A stretch of 64,000 nt of DNA, from assembly GCF_003390935.1 (NCBI RefSeq), contig NZ_QNQZ01000003.1, forward strand, positions 248,001 through 312,000. Direction: 5' to 3'. This stretch comes from Lewinella sp. IMCC34191. GTDB lineage: Bacteria > Bacteroidota > Bacteroidia > Chitinophagales > Saprospiraceae. The notes beneath the pieces are model-generated. The model was not told where the DNA came from and did no database searches. It saw only the letters and a program-made list of their open reading frames with translations. Positions 1-8,157 of the stretch are shown one piece after another; the first letter of the stretch is position 1, and each line of letters begins with the position of its first letter. Position numbers and translations under genes: made by a program.

Positions 1-2824
1 GGCACTTATCCAGAATTACCTTATCGGCGGTACCGACGACGGCGATCGCCGCGGCGCGCTCCACGTACGAGCGATCCTGAACGGAGGTGTTGCCGTAGTC
101 GGTCGGGCGTTCTCCCTTGCTTCCGGAGTCCCACATCACCACGACATCCTCGGATTCCTTTTGGGAGATGTACTGATTGAAGCTATTCTCGAAGATGATG
201 TCTTCCGCCTGAAAGCCGAGTGCATACACCACCACCGTAGCGTTCCAGTAGGACCCGTTGGTCGTACCGGCTCCGGCGTTTTCGTTACTGAGGTAACCGT
301 TATCCCGGTTCACGGCCAGTACGTCAGCGTCGTACTTCTGATCGCTACCCATGCTGAAGTAGTCATACCCGTGTCCGTAATAGGACGTGATACGAACGGC
401 ATTCGGATCGATATCGACGCCCTCGTTCATCAGGGCGATGGATGGAGTGGCAGCAGCGTTCTTCAACGTCACCTCCGGCATATCGATCACGAGCATTTCC
501 TCGTAGTTGCCGGGGTCGATCATGATCGTCACCCGTTCCCCGGAGTCGCGGCTCATCAGCCGAATGGCCTCCAGGGCGGCATTGATGGTCTGGTAGTCTT
601 TGTCAGCCCCCACGGCCAGGGTGGAGGTATAGTCGAGGTAGGGTACGGTGCGAATTTCGGTGATGTAGGTCGATCCCGCTCCGTCACCGACCGTGATCGT
701 TACGTAGCCACCCTCTTCACCGGGGTAGACGTAGGTAGTCGATTCCAGCATGCTGGTGCTTCCCGAGGAGGTTGTTATCGATTCGCCACCCTCGATGGAA
801 AAATCGGCGCTGTAGTAGTAGGTGACGATGACCGCCTCTCCCGGATTGACCGGAACGGCGATCGTAGCGTCGGGTCCGGCAACCAAGTGGCCCTTACCGA
901 TTTCGTTGCTCACCGCGCCAGTGAACTGAAGTCCCCTATAGTTTGCGTCCCCGCTGGCGATAACCGCATCGTCGAAGCTCCACCGGTTGACGGGTTCGAA
1001 TACCAGCGTCTTGGTGGTGTCTTTACCGTCTACCGTGAGGTTGGAAGTGAGGGCCAGCGCAACGGGGTAAGCCGAAAGTCCGTCCGCCTGTATGGAATAT
1101 ACCCCGTCCCGGAGCTGGATCGCGCCAAGGTCATCGAAGGTGTAGCTGTAGCCCGCCTCATTGAGATTGGTAAAGGTGAGGCGAATATTCTCCTGCTGCT
1201 CGCTGCTGAGCCCGCTTGTCTGCACGGTTACCGCATAGACAGGCTTGGGTACGAAGGTGATGTCAAATTCCGTGTCCTCGGCCGCAATGGTCACACTGTC
1301 CTGTGCCAGGGAGTAGTCATTGACGCCCGTAGCTGTAATGCCATATCCGCGGCCAGCCTCGAGACTTACCGTATACGTACCGTTTTCCGGATCCACGCTG
1401 ACTTCAGGCTGATAGATGGCCCCCTGGGAGGTGAACATTAGCATGAGGTCGCTCGGAACATCCGGCAACCCAAGAATATCGCCGCTTACCGTGTACAGCT
1501 CCGTTCGGATGATGGTTATATCGAAGGTTGTCGTGCTTTCCGTTACATCCAGCGTACTTCCGCTGCTGATGATATAGCCATTAGCTCGGCCGAGGCTGAG
1601 CTCGTAGGTATAGCCGGCCGGCAAATCAATACGGTAGGATCCGGACTCCACCGTCGTTTCGAAAACCTTGCCGTCCGCATTCGTGAATTGCAGGGTGTAA
1701 TCGCCGGGAATGTCGGTGGCCTCGGTGACGTCCACGCTTCCGGTCAAGGATACGTAGTTAGCACTTCGACGTACGATACGGTAGTAGCTGGGCTTGTCCT
1801 GCGTATCGAAAAGTTTATACATTCCGGCTTGCTTGGCCACGAAGTTGAACTCGGTCAGCTCACCGGGCAGTGCTTCTACGTCCGTCTGCATCGTGGGATC
1901 CGGAGCATACTGAAAATTGAGCTGACCGCCGCCATTCTGCGACAGTGCGTAAACGGTGATTTCATCGTTCTCCTCCAGTGCCAAACTTAGGTAGCGGCCC
2001 ACGGCGCCTGCGCTATTCACGTAGATGCGGCCGTTAAATTCCCCATTGCCGGAGACGTTCTCGTCGTAGCGGGTCAGGTTGGTATTGCTTGTCCGCAGGC
2101 GGTCGTTTCCGCCGCCGACCCAGGTAAGTCCGTTGGAACTGAATTCGGGCAGTACGTTTCCGGCGGAGCCGGCTTCCACGGAAGCGTCGTACCAGCCGTT
2201 GACCGTGGCTTCGTCCAGTTGATTGGTGTAGGCATCGCCATTCAGTTGCTCCGCGCCGAAGTCCCACACCAGGCTTTTGCCTTCGGTATCGACGATTTCG
2301 TCGGCGTTTTCGACGGACAGTCCGTGAATATAAAATTGCCCCGTCGGTGAATCCTCACTGAGGAGGGTTGCGGTGACCGTACCGGCCGGGCCTTCGTATG
2401 AAAAAGTGCTGGGAAACCCATCCTCCTCGCCGAGGTTCTGTGCCGCAATGGTTCCAAGCACTTCGTCGTTGGCACCGGTCAGCTCGAAAACGGCATCGGA
2501 GGAAGATGCGTAAGTGCACACGAAGAAGGTGATCAGAGCATCTCCGGCTACGGCGATGTCGAAGCTGTTACCGGGAAAGAACACCCCCCCGTGGGTAGCG
2601 TCGTGGTAACCGAACTGGAGGCTTTCGTTGTCCGTGTTACTGTTGATCGTTACGAGACCATCAGCGGTGGTGAAGCTTTCGTAATTGAGTTCGCTATAGC
2701 CCGTCTGCGGCAGCACGGAACCGTCGGCAAAATTATAGCTGTACGTCTGCCCGGCTTCGGCCTGGGCCCGGATCATCGTGCCGGTGCACAGCAGGGAAAG
2801 AAAAAGGAGTAAAATCTTTTGCAT
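1..2824 (-). CDS. Multimodular CE8 pectin methylesterase, C-terminus beyond left edge
   Basis: Secreted carbohydrate esterase family 8 enzyme expected to remove methyl esters from homogalacturonan so that lyases and GH28 can act. The frame is open from an ATG at 2824 to base 1 (941 codons, no stop in window). A Sec signal peptide (MQKILLLFLSLLCTG) is followed by a beta-rich module (about 20-160), a second module beginning LVWDFG (about 180-350), three tandem 85-90-residue transthyretin-like repeats (about 350-605), another beta module beginning NRWSFDD, and the CE8 parallel beta-helix from about 735 (DKDYQTINAALEAI, then GFQAEDIIFENSF and VVGTADKVILDKC). The two catalytic aspartates (GxQDT and DFIFG-type motifs) should lie beyond the edge, so activity cannot be confirmed. 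It follows the CE12/PL1/GH28 genes on the same strand with a 40-bp gap. The family call is strong; the accessory modules are judged only by repeated pattern. Confidence 0.85.
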   Translation of the reverse strand, partial: MQKILLLFLSLLCTGTMIRAQAEAGQTYSYNFADGSVLPQTGYSELNYESFTTADGLVTINSNTDNESLQFGYHDATHGGVFFPGNSFDIAVAGDALITFFVCTYASSSDAVFELTGANDEVLGTIAAQNLGEEDGFPSTFSYEGPAGTVTATLLSEDSPTGQFYIHGLSVENADEIVDTEGKSLVWDFGAEQLNGDAYTNQLDEATVNGWYDASVEAGSAGNVLPEFSSNGLTWVGGGNDRLRTSNTNLTRYDENVSGNGEFNGRIYVNSAGAVGRYLSLALEENDEITVYALSQNGGGQLNFQYAPDPTMQTDVEALPGELTEFNFVAKQAGMYKLFDTQDKPSYYRIVRRSANYVSLTGSVDVTEATDIPGDYTLQFTNADGKVFETTVESGSYRIDLPAGYTYELSLGRANGYIISSGSTLDVTESTTTFDITIIRTELYTVSGDILGLPDVPSDLMLMFTSQGAIYQPEVSVDPENGTYTVSLEAGRGYGITATGVNDYSLAQDSVTIAAEDTEFDITFVPKPVYAVTVQTSGLSSEQQENIRLTFTNLNEAGYSYTFDDLGAIQLRDGVYSIQADGLSAYPVALALTSNLTVDGKDTTKTLVFEPVNRWSFDDAVIASGDANYRGLQFTGAVSNEIGKGHLVAGPDATIAVPVNPGEAVIVTYYYSADFSIEGGESITTSSGSTSMLESTTYVYPGEEGGYVTITVGDGAGSTYITEIRTVPYLDYTSTLAVGADKDYQTINAALEAIRLMSRDSGERVTIMIDPGNYEEMLVIDMPEVTLKNAAATPSIALMNEGVDIDPNAVRITSYYGHGYDYFSMGSDQKYDADVLAVNRDNGYLSNENAGAGTTNGSYWNATVVVYALGFQAEDIIFENSFNQYISQKESEDVVVMWDSGSKGERPTDYGNTSVQDRSYVERAAAIAVVGTADKVILDKC

Positions 2825-2864
2825 GATCTAAAATTTCAGGAGGTGATAAAGGTTGCCGGCCGGT

Positions 2865-3635
2865 CTACCGGCGCCCGTCGGTTGCGGAGGGCAGTAGGTA
2901 CTTCTTCAGTGGTATATTCTGGTCGGCGATGGCCCGGGCGACCAGACCGGCCATGGTACGGGCACCCTCCGGAGAGAAGTGCGTGTTGTCTTCTACCCCT
3001 TCCGGATAGTTGCCGTTCCCGCCTTCGGCGACCCACAAATACAGTTTCTTTGATGCGGGGTCACCAAGCCCCGTCACGAGTTTCCGGCTAAGGGTGGTCA
3101 TATCGATGAAGGGGACTTTCATTTCGCGGGCAATGCGCTCGGCGGTCGCCGGATATTCCCCGTGCGTACGCAGGAGATTTCCCGCCTCGTCAAAATGCCG
3201 CCGGACAATGGGGCTCAGCACGACGGCCCGACCTCCACGTACTTCGGTTTCCTGGATAAAGCGACGAAGATTTTCGCCGTACGCGGCCGGGTTGGAAAAG
3301 CGCGACGTATCGGGCTTCCCGTCGTTGTGCCCGAATTGGATGAAGACGTAATCCCCCCGGGTGATCTGGCTACGCACCGTTTCCCATAGCCCCTCGTCAC
3401 GGAATGACTTTGAGCTGCGGCCGTTCCTGGCGTGGTTATCGACACTTACCCCCGACTGGAAGTATGCACTCAGCATCTCCCCCCATCCGGTTTCCGGCCG
3501 CTTATCTTCCTGCTTGTTGGCGGCGGTGGAGTCTCCGATCAGAAAGACCGTCGGTGGCCCCGTGCGAGACGAGCGGCACGCACTCACCAGAAGCAGAAAG
3601 GCAGCTACTGCCAGGAGAAATAATTTGGATTTCAT
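2865..3635 (-). CDS. SGNH-hydrolase lipoprotein, CE12-type (rhamnogalacturonan/pectin) acetylesterase
   Basis: Predicted to remove acetyl groups from pectin. The 256-residue product begins with a lipoprotein signal ending LLLVSAC (Cys20 lipidated). The SGNH blocks are clear: GDSTA with nucleophile Ser36, the glycine block NHARNGRSSKSF, GHND with Asn104, and DNTH near the C-terminus supplying Asp215/His218. Size and block spacing fit the rhamnogalacturonan acetylesterase (CE12) group, which commonly sits in pectin clusters. It lies 40 bp upstream of the CE8 gene and 21 bp downstream of the PL1 gene on the same strand, so it is probably co-transcribed with both. Substrate is inferred from family and context. 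Confidence 0.88.
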   Translation of the reverse strand: MKSKLFLLAVAAFLLLVSACRSSRTGPPTVFLIGDSTAANKQEDKRPETGWGEMLSAYFQSGVSVDNHARNGRSSKSFRDEGLWETVRSQITRGDYVFIQFGHNDGKPDTSRFSNPAAYGENLRRFIQETEVRGGRAVVLSPIVRRHFDEAGNLLRTHGEYPATAERIAREMKVPFIDMTTLSRKLVTGLGDPASKKLYLWVAEGGNGNYPEGVEDNTHFSPEGARTMAGLVARAIADQNIPLKKYLLPSATDGRR

Positions 3636-3656
3636 GGTCTCTGCTTGATAGCCGGC

Positions 3657-5195
3657 TTACCGGCTAACGATTAATCGTTTGCTTCCGATGGCGGAACCCG
3701 ACCGGATCACCACGTGGTAGATCCCCGCGGCCAGGTTCGCGGTATTGAGGCGATAATCACTTAGCCCGCTTGCGGTAAAGAGGCGTGCGGGCAGCTGCCG
3801 GCCATATGCGTCTATCAGGTGCAGACTTGCATTCGGCGGAGCAGAACGGCCTACGGAGATGCGCACCTCGCCGGACGCCGGATTCGGAGACAGTGTCAGT
3901 GCGCCTTCGGGCAGTACGTTGCGGGTCGCTACGGTGGACTTATCGTACACTACCAGGACCTTTCCCTCCGTGACACCTCCCTGGGTATCGACCAACTCAT
4001 ATTCGATGGTTTCCGACCCGGTGGCGGCTGAGGGAGGAATGAAGGTGATCAGGTTGTCGCGCAAGGTCACCAGCCCGGAAGGCTCGTTTAGAATGCGGGC
4101 AATCCGCAATTCGCCGCCGTCCGCATCCGTATCGTTGGCCGTAGCGTCAATGACGGTAGGCGCGACGGTTTCGGTCATGTCCACGGTATCCGTGACGGCG
4201 ACGGGCGGCTCGTTATTGTCGGGATTAAACGGGCCGGCCGCGTTCATGACGGCCGCCGGTACTTCCTCGGTGGGTAATGCGGTGTAGGCGTAAAAGTCGG
4301 CGGGAATGAACGCGTCCCCACCGGTTTCCCGCGATCCGGTACTGCCCTCGTAAAGATTGTTAATGGCTACCAGCTCCGGTTCCCGGATACCTTTGCCTTC
4401 ATCCTCAATGACGTGTGGATTCTTCGTATTCCGGAAATAGGTATTCTCGATCACTACATTGGACTCAAAGCGTGCGGCGGCGGCGTAAGACAGGATATCC
4501 TCATAGTAACTGTTGAGTATGTGAACGTCCCCGAATCGTACCCGGGGCAAGCGCTGGGTCAGCCCCTTTCCGTACGTCCCATCAAACCAGCAATTGTAAT
4601 AGGTCGTCTTCAGGTGACCGCGGCTTTCAACCTGATCGTCGCTGGATCCAATCAGGCTGACCTTATTGTGGTCGCTGAACCGGCAATTGGAGATGGTGAT
4701 GAAGTCGGCATCCATGCCGTTTCCGCTACGGATGTCCACCAAGCCGTCGGCGGCGGAATAGAACCAGCAGTGATCGATCCAGACGTTCTGCCCGTAAACG
4801 GTGATGGCGTCCGTACTGTGGGTCTTCCCGTCGAAATCTCCATCGTAAGAATCTCCGATAGACAGGTTCTGTATAATCACGTTATTGCCTACGACCTCCA
4901 ATCCGCCGTAGCGAATCATGGCTTTGGGGCTATCTCCGATCAGTGTTTTATTGCCGTACATCTTGATGCGCTCGTACAGCACCAGGTCGATCGTGTCGAC
5001 CACGCGGATAATCCGGGCCTCGTTCCCCAGCAGCGCCAGGGCGAGTTCGGATCGGGAGGTTACCGTCACTTCTTCCCCGCCGACTCCCCCCGTCGTCCCG
5101 CCATTAGCGGATGCCCAGCCGACGGGCATGTCCTGAGCATTTAGGGCAGCGGAAAAAGGGAACGATAGTAGGCTGATCAATAGAAATAAGCGCAT
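3657..5195 (-). CDS. PL1 pectate lyase with type IX secretion C-terminal domain
   Basis: Cleaves de-esterified homogalacturonan by beta-elimination outside the cell. The parallel beta-helix carries PL1 signatures: WIDHCWF, DGLVDIRSG, FSDHNKVSLIGSSD, and RLPRVRFG with the expected catalytic arginine. After the lyase come a cadherin/Ig-like module (about 330-420, rich in NDTDADGG-type sequence) and a type A T9SS sorting domain (begins LSPNPASGEV, ends GIYHVVIRSG...KRLIVSR). I chose the ATG at 5195 because MRLFLLISLLSFPF makes a compact signal peptide ending at NAQ. An in-frame ATG at 5246 would add 17 residues before it and give a TAATG overlap with the GH28 stop, so coupled translation from there is possible. 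Confidence 0.92.
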   Translation of the reverse strand: MRLFLLISLLSFPFSAALNAQDMPVGWASANGGTTGGVGGEEVTVTSRSELALALLGNEARIIRVVDTIDLVLYERIKMYGNKTLIGDSPKAMIRYGGLEVVGNNVIIQNLSIGDSYDGDFDGKTHSTDAITVYGQNVWIDHCWFYSAADGLVDIRSGNGMDADFITISNCRFSDHNKVSLIGSSDDQVESRGHLKTTYYNCWFDGTYGKGLTQRLPRVRFGDVHILNSYYEDILSYAAAARFESNVVIENTYFRNTKNPHVIEDEGKGIREPELVAINNLYEGSTGSRETGGDAFIPADFYAYTALPTEEVPAAVMNAAGPFNPDNNEPPVAVTDTVDMTETVAPTVIDATANDTDADGGELRIARILNEPSGLVTLRDNLITFIPPSAATGSETIEYELVDTQGGVTEGKVLVVYDKSTVATRNVLPEGALTLSPNPASGEVRISVGRSAPPNASLHLIDAYGRQLPARLFTASGLSDYRLNTANLAAGIYHVVIRSGSAIGSKRLIVSR

Positions 5196-5245
5196 AGGAT
5201 GGGTTAAGGGGCGCCGGTCAAGGGGCCGATCATAAGTTTGAGGCA

Positions 5246-6679
5246 TTACTGGGCAACGGGTGCATCTAATTGTTCGCCGTTGATGTACAGATCCTGATAG
5301 CTCAGGTCCTCGACGAACTCGATCTTATTGCCTTCCGCCACTCCGTCGAAACGACAATTTGTGAGGTACACGTCACGGATGGGATGGGAGGCGTCGTAGC
5401 CTTCCAGCAGCAGACCGTAGCGGCTTTTCTTGGAGGTGACATTCTCCACGAATACATTACGTACCGTCGGGATGAAGGTCTGGCTCGTATCGGAGTAGAT
5501 AGCGTACCGCATGTTGATCCGCACTACGGCCTCCCGCACTTCCCCGACTTCGATGTTCCGGAAGTAAAGGTTCTCAATGGTCCCGCCTCTTACCTTATTG
5601 GTCTTGATGCGGATGGCACGGTCCAGATTCGGGCTGTCCATGATGCAGTTTTCCGCGTAGATATTGCGCGCCCCGCCGCTGACCTCGCTGCCGATCACGA
5701 CACCCCCGTGCCCGTCTTTCATCTCGCAATCCTGCACGACGACATTCTCGATCGGGCGCCCGCTGTTGCGGCCGTCTTGATTCCGACCCGACTTAAGGGC
5801 GATGCAGTCGTCGCCGGTGTCGAAGTAGCAGTTCTTGATCAGGACGTTACGGCAGCTTTCGGGGTCGCAGCCATCGCTGTTCGGCCCGTGGCTGATTACC
5901 CGCACGTTTTGGATGGTGACGTTTTCGCTGAGCACCGGGTGGAGAATCCACATGGGTGAGTTGCGGATGGTGACACCGTCGATCAGGACGTTCTTGCAGC
6001 GGTAGGGCTGTACGAAATTGGGCCGCAGGTAGCTCACCCCGTCGAAGCGACGTTCCTCCAGCGGCACTTCGTTCGTGTTCCAGGCGTAAAGCTGCGGGCG
6101 GCTGATCTCATCGGACTGACTGGGCATCCCTTCCGACCATCCGTAGCGATCCGAACCCGACCACGGCCACCAGTTTTCATTGCTCGCCTGCCCGTCGAGG
6201 GTGCCGGTACCGGTGAGTGCGATGTTCTCCTGCTCGTAGGCGTAGACGAGGGCGGAATAGTTATACGTTTCCACGCCCTCCCACCGCGTATGTACGGCTG
6301 GAAGGTAGTCATCGGGGCGGGTGCTGAACTTTAGCGTGGCGCCCTCCGAAACGTGCAGGTTGACGTTACTCAGCAGGTTTATCGGTCCGTTGACGGTGTA
6401 GGTTCCCGCCGGAACGAGGACCCGGCCCCCTCCTGCCTCGTTGCACGTGCGAATCGCGTCGGTAATGGCCGGAAGGGCATCGTCCCCGGTATCGGCCGCT
6501 GCACCGTAATCGGTTATATCGAAGGTCTCGTCCGGAAACTGAGGCGGCTGTATGTCATCCAGGATATCCTGCATGCCCGCCCACGGATCTGCGGAGTTAT
6601 TCGAGTCGACGTCGTTACGGGACGCTTGTTGACAGCTGACAAAGGCCAGCAAGAGGGTCAGAAAGAGTAGTCTGTGCAT
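5246..6679 (-). CDS. GH28 polygalacturonase-family lipoprotein
   Basis: Predicted exo- or endo-galacturonase acting on pectin oligomers at the cell surface or in the periplasm. Lipoprotein signal MHRLLFLTLLLAFVSC (Cys16). The beta-helix opens with FDITDYGAAADTGDDALPAI, and all four GH28 active-site blocks are present: NSDG (Asp269), the DD pair in DTGDDCIALKSG (290-291), GHGG (His324) and RIK (357-359). The length of 477 residues is normal. It is the first gene of the minus-strand pectin run; its stop overlaps the extended start option of the PL1 gene. Whether it removes single or paired galacturonates cannot be decided from sequence alone. Confidence 0.93.
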   Translation of the reverse strand: MHRLLFLTLLLAFVSCQQASRNDVDSNNSADPWAGMQDILDDIQPPQFPDETFDITDYGAAADTGDDALPAITDAIRTCNEAGGGRVLVPAGTYTVNGPINLLSNVNLHVSEGATLKFSTRPDDYLPAVHTRWEGVETYNYSALVYAYEQENIALTGTGTLDGQASNENWWPWSGSDRYGWSEGMPSQSDEISRPQLYAWNTNEVPLEERRFDGVSYLRPNFVQPYRCKNVLIDGVTIRNSPMWILHPVLSENVTIQNVRVISHGPNSDGCDPESCRNVLIKNCYFDTGDDCIALKSGRNQDGRNSGRPIENVVVQDCEMKDGHGGVVIGSEVSGGARNIYAENCIMDSPNLDRAIRIKTNKVRGGTIENLYFRNIEVGEVREAVVRINMRYAIYSDTSQTFIPTVRNVFVENVTSKKSRYGLLLEGYDASHPIRDVYLTNCRFDGVAEGNKIEFVEDLSYQDLYINGEQLDAPVAQ

Positions 6680-6779
6680 GATCTATAAGTCGGGGCTCCA
6701 TGGGGCCAGGCAATATCCTGAGCTTGCCTCCACGGGCTGCAATAAGCTGCCTCCCAGGTAGTCGGAAAGCAGAACAGGC

Positions 6780-6787
6780 CAAATATA
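6780..6787 (-). promoter_or_regulatory. Candidate Bacteroidota -7 element upstream of the pectin operon
   Basis: The minus strand reads TATATTTG here, an exact match to the Bacteroidota -7 consensus TAnnTTTG, about 100 bp before the GH28 start. No convincing TTG -33 element lies at the usual distance, so this is a candidate only. The 220-bp region 6680-6900 separates the pectin operon from the divergent PL10 gene and would be the natural target of the HTCS regulator. Confidence 0.35.
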
Positions 6788-6900
6788 CCCGTGGTCCCTG
6801 CCGGCTTCCTATTCCCAAATTATCAATAGCCTAGCCGCTTTTAACATTGGTGACCACGGAGGTCGGACGGCCCACCTGCCTTATTATATTCGCTTCTATT

Positions 6901-7962
6901 ATGATGAATAGCTTAAAGTCGCCAATCATACTCGTCCTGCTCCTTTCCTTCTTTGCTTGCCAGGCTCGCCACGCAGGTTCCGGCCCGGGCAACGGCGCGA
7001 CTTCCGATCCGGTGGCCGACCGGATGCTGCTCTACCAGCGCTCCAATGGCGGATGGCCGCAGGACGATGGTGACGACGTGAACTACGAAGCCGAGCTATC
7101 GGCCGACCGGCGTGCGGCGATTTTATCGGATAAAGATGAAGAGGATACCACCTTCGATGACGAGTCCACTACCCGGGAAATCACCTACCTGCTGGAAGCC
7201 TACGCTGAAACCAATAACGAGGCCTATCTGACGGCCGCTTCCCGCGGGATAGACTTTCTGCTCAGCGCGCAATTCGCCAATGGCGGCTGGCCCCAGGAAT
7301 ACCCGGACACTTCGGGCTATCACGGGCACATCACCTACAACGACAACGTCATGATCGACATCATGACGCTGCTGTCTTCCGTCGCGGATGGCAAGGAACA
7401 GTATGCCGCCGTGACGCGGGACCGGCGTTCCGCGGCAGGCAGAGCCGTCGACCGGGGCCTGGAGGCGATCCTCCACACCCAGTATGTACACGACGGCGAA
7501 CTGACTATCTGGGGTGCCCAACACGACCGCGAGACGCTCGCGCCCGCGCCCGCTCGGACCTTTGAACCCGTTAGCCTGAGTGGCAAGGAAAGCGTAGAAA
7601 TTGTCCGTTTCCTGATGGATCTGCCTGATCCCAGCAAGGAAGTGAAAGCCTCCGTCCGCGCGGCCGTTCGATTTCTGGATAAAATTCGTATCGACGGCTA
7701 CCGCCAGGACCGAATTGAAGCTCCCGAGCAGCCGACCGGGCGCGACCGCGTGATCGTACCCGACAGCAGCAGTGTCATCTGGGGCCGTTTCTACGAGATC
7801 GGCAGCTGGCGCCCCATCTTCATCGGGCGTGACGGCATCATCAAATACCGCCTACAGGACATCGAAAACGAACGGCGCGTCGGCTACGGCTTTTACGGTC
7901 ACTGGGCCAAGGACCTGATTAAGAAGGAATACCCCAAGTGGGAGGAGCGCATTGCCGAATGA
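6901..7962 (+). CDS. PL10 pectate lyase lipoprotein
   Basis: Polysaccharide lyase family 10 enzyme, an alpha/alpha-toroid pectate lyase that cleaves polygalacturonate. Recognisable family blocks include MLLYQRSNGGWPQ, the DDESTTREITYLLEAY helix, FANGGWPQEYP, YHGHITYNDNVMIDIM and, near the end, RFYEIGSWRPIFIGRDG. The upstream in-frame ATG at 6847 would add 18 residues without a signal-like character, so I start at the MMNSLKSP methionine (6901), which gives a lipoprotein signal ending LSFFAC. The gene is divergent from the CE8-CE12-PL1-GH28 run and convergent with the HTCS gene. Confidence 0.9.
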   Translation: MMNSLKSPIILVLLLSFFACQARHAGSGPGNGATSDPVADRMLLYQRSNGGWPQDDGDDVNYEAELSADRRAAILSDKDEEDTTFDDESTTREITYLLEAYAETNNEAYLTAASRGIDFLLSAQFANGGWPQEYPDTSGYHGHITYNDNVMIDIMTLLSSVADGKEQYAAVTRDRRSAAGRAVDRGLEAILHTQYVHDGELTIWGAQHDRETLAPAPARTFEPVSLSGKESVEIVRFLMDLPDPSKEVKASVRAAVRFLDKIRIDGYRQDRIEAPEQPTGRDRVIVPDSSSVIWGRFYEIGSWRPIFIGRDGIIKYRLQDIENERRVGYGFYGHWAKDLIKKEYPKWEERIAE

Positions 7963-8000
7963 ACGCTTAAGGAGTGTAATCCCATCGCGGGAAAGCGGAA

Positions 8001-8072
8001 GGCTGGGTCTCGTATTTCCGGGGGCGCGTGCTCGCTGAGCCGAGACTTCCAGCACACCCCCTCGACCCAGCC
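8001..8072. repeat. Nested inverted repeat between convergent PL10 and HTCS genes
   Basis: GGCTGGGTC (8001-8009) and GACCCAGCC (8064-8072) are perfect 9-bp inverted arms separated by 54 bases. A second inner pair, GTCTCG (8007-8012) and CGAGAC (8041-8046), shares bases with the outer arm. No T-tract follows on either side, so it is not a textbook terminator; a shared 3' RNA structure for the two converging transcripts is possible. Confidence 0.35.
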
Positions 8073-8157
8073 GGTCTCAACCCTGGGCCGTAGTGACCCG
8101 CTCGATAATCACAGGATCGCAACCCCTCAAGCGTAGTGCATCAATCGTACGCGACAA

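Noticed and set aside
990..1001. tRNA T-arm-like GGTTCGAAT sequence
   Set aside because: It is inside the CE8 coding frame and no acceptor or anticodon arms can be matched; no tRNA gene was seen in the window.
161..1441. Plus-strand open frame of 426 codons opposite the CE8 gene
   Set aside because: It lies wholly antisense to a continuous minus-strand frame with recognisable CE8 sequence and has no coherent protein features; long antisense frames are common at this GC content.
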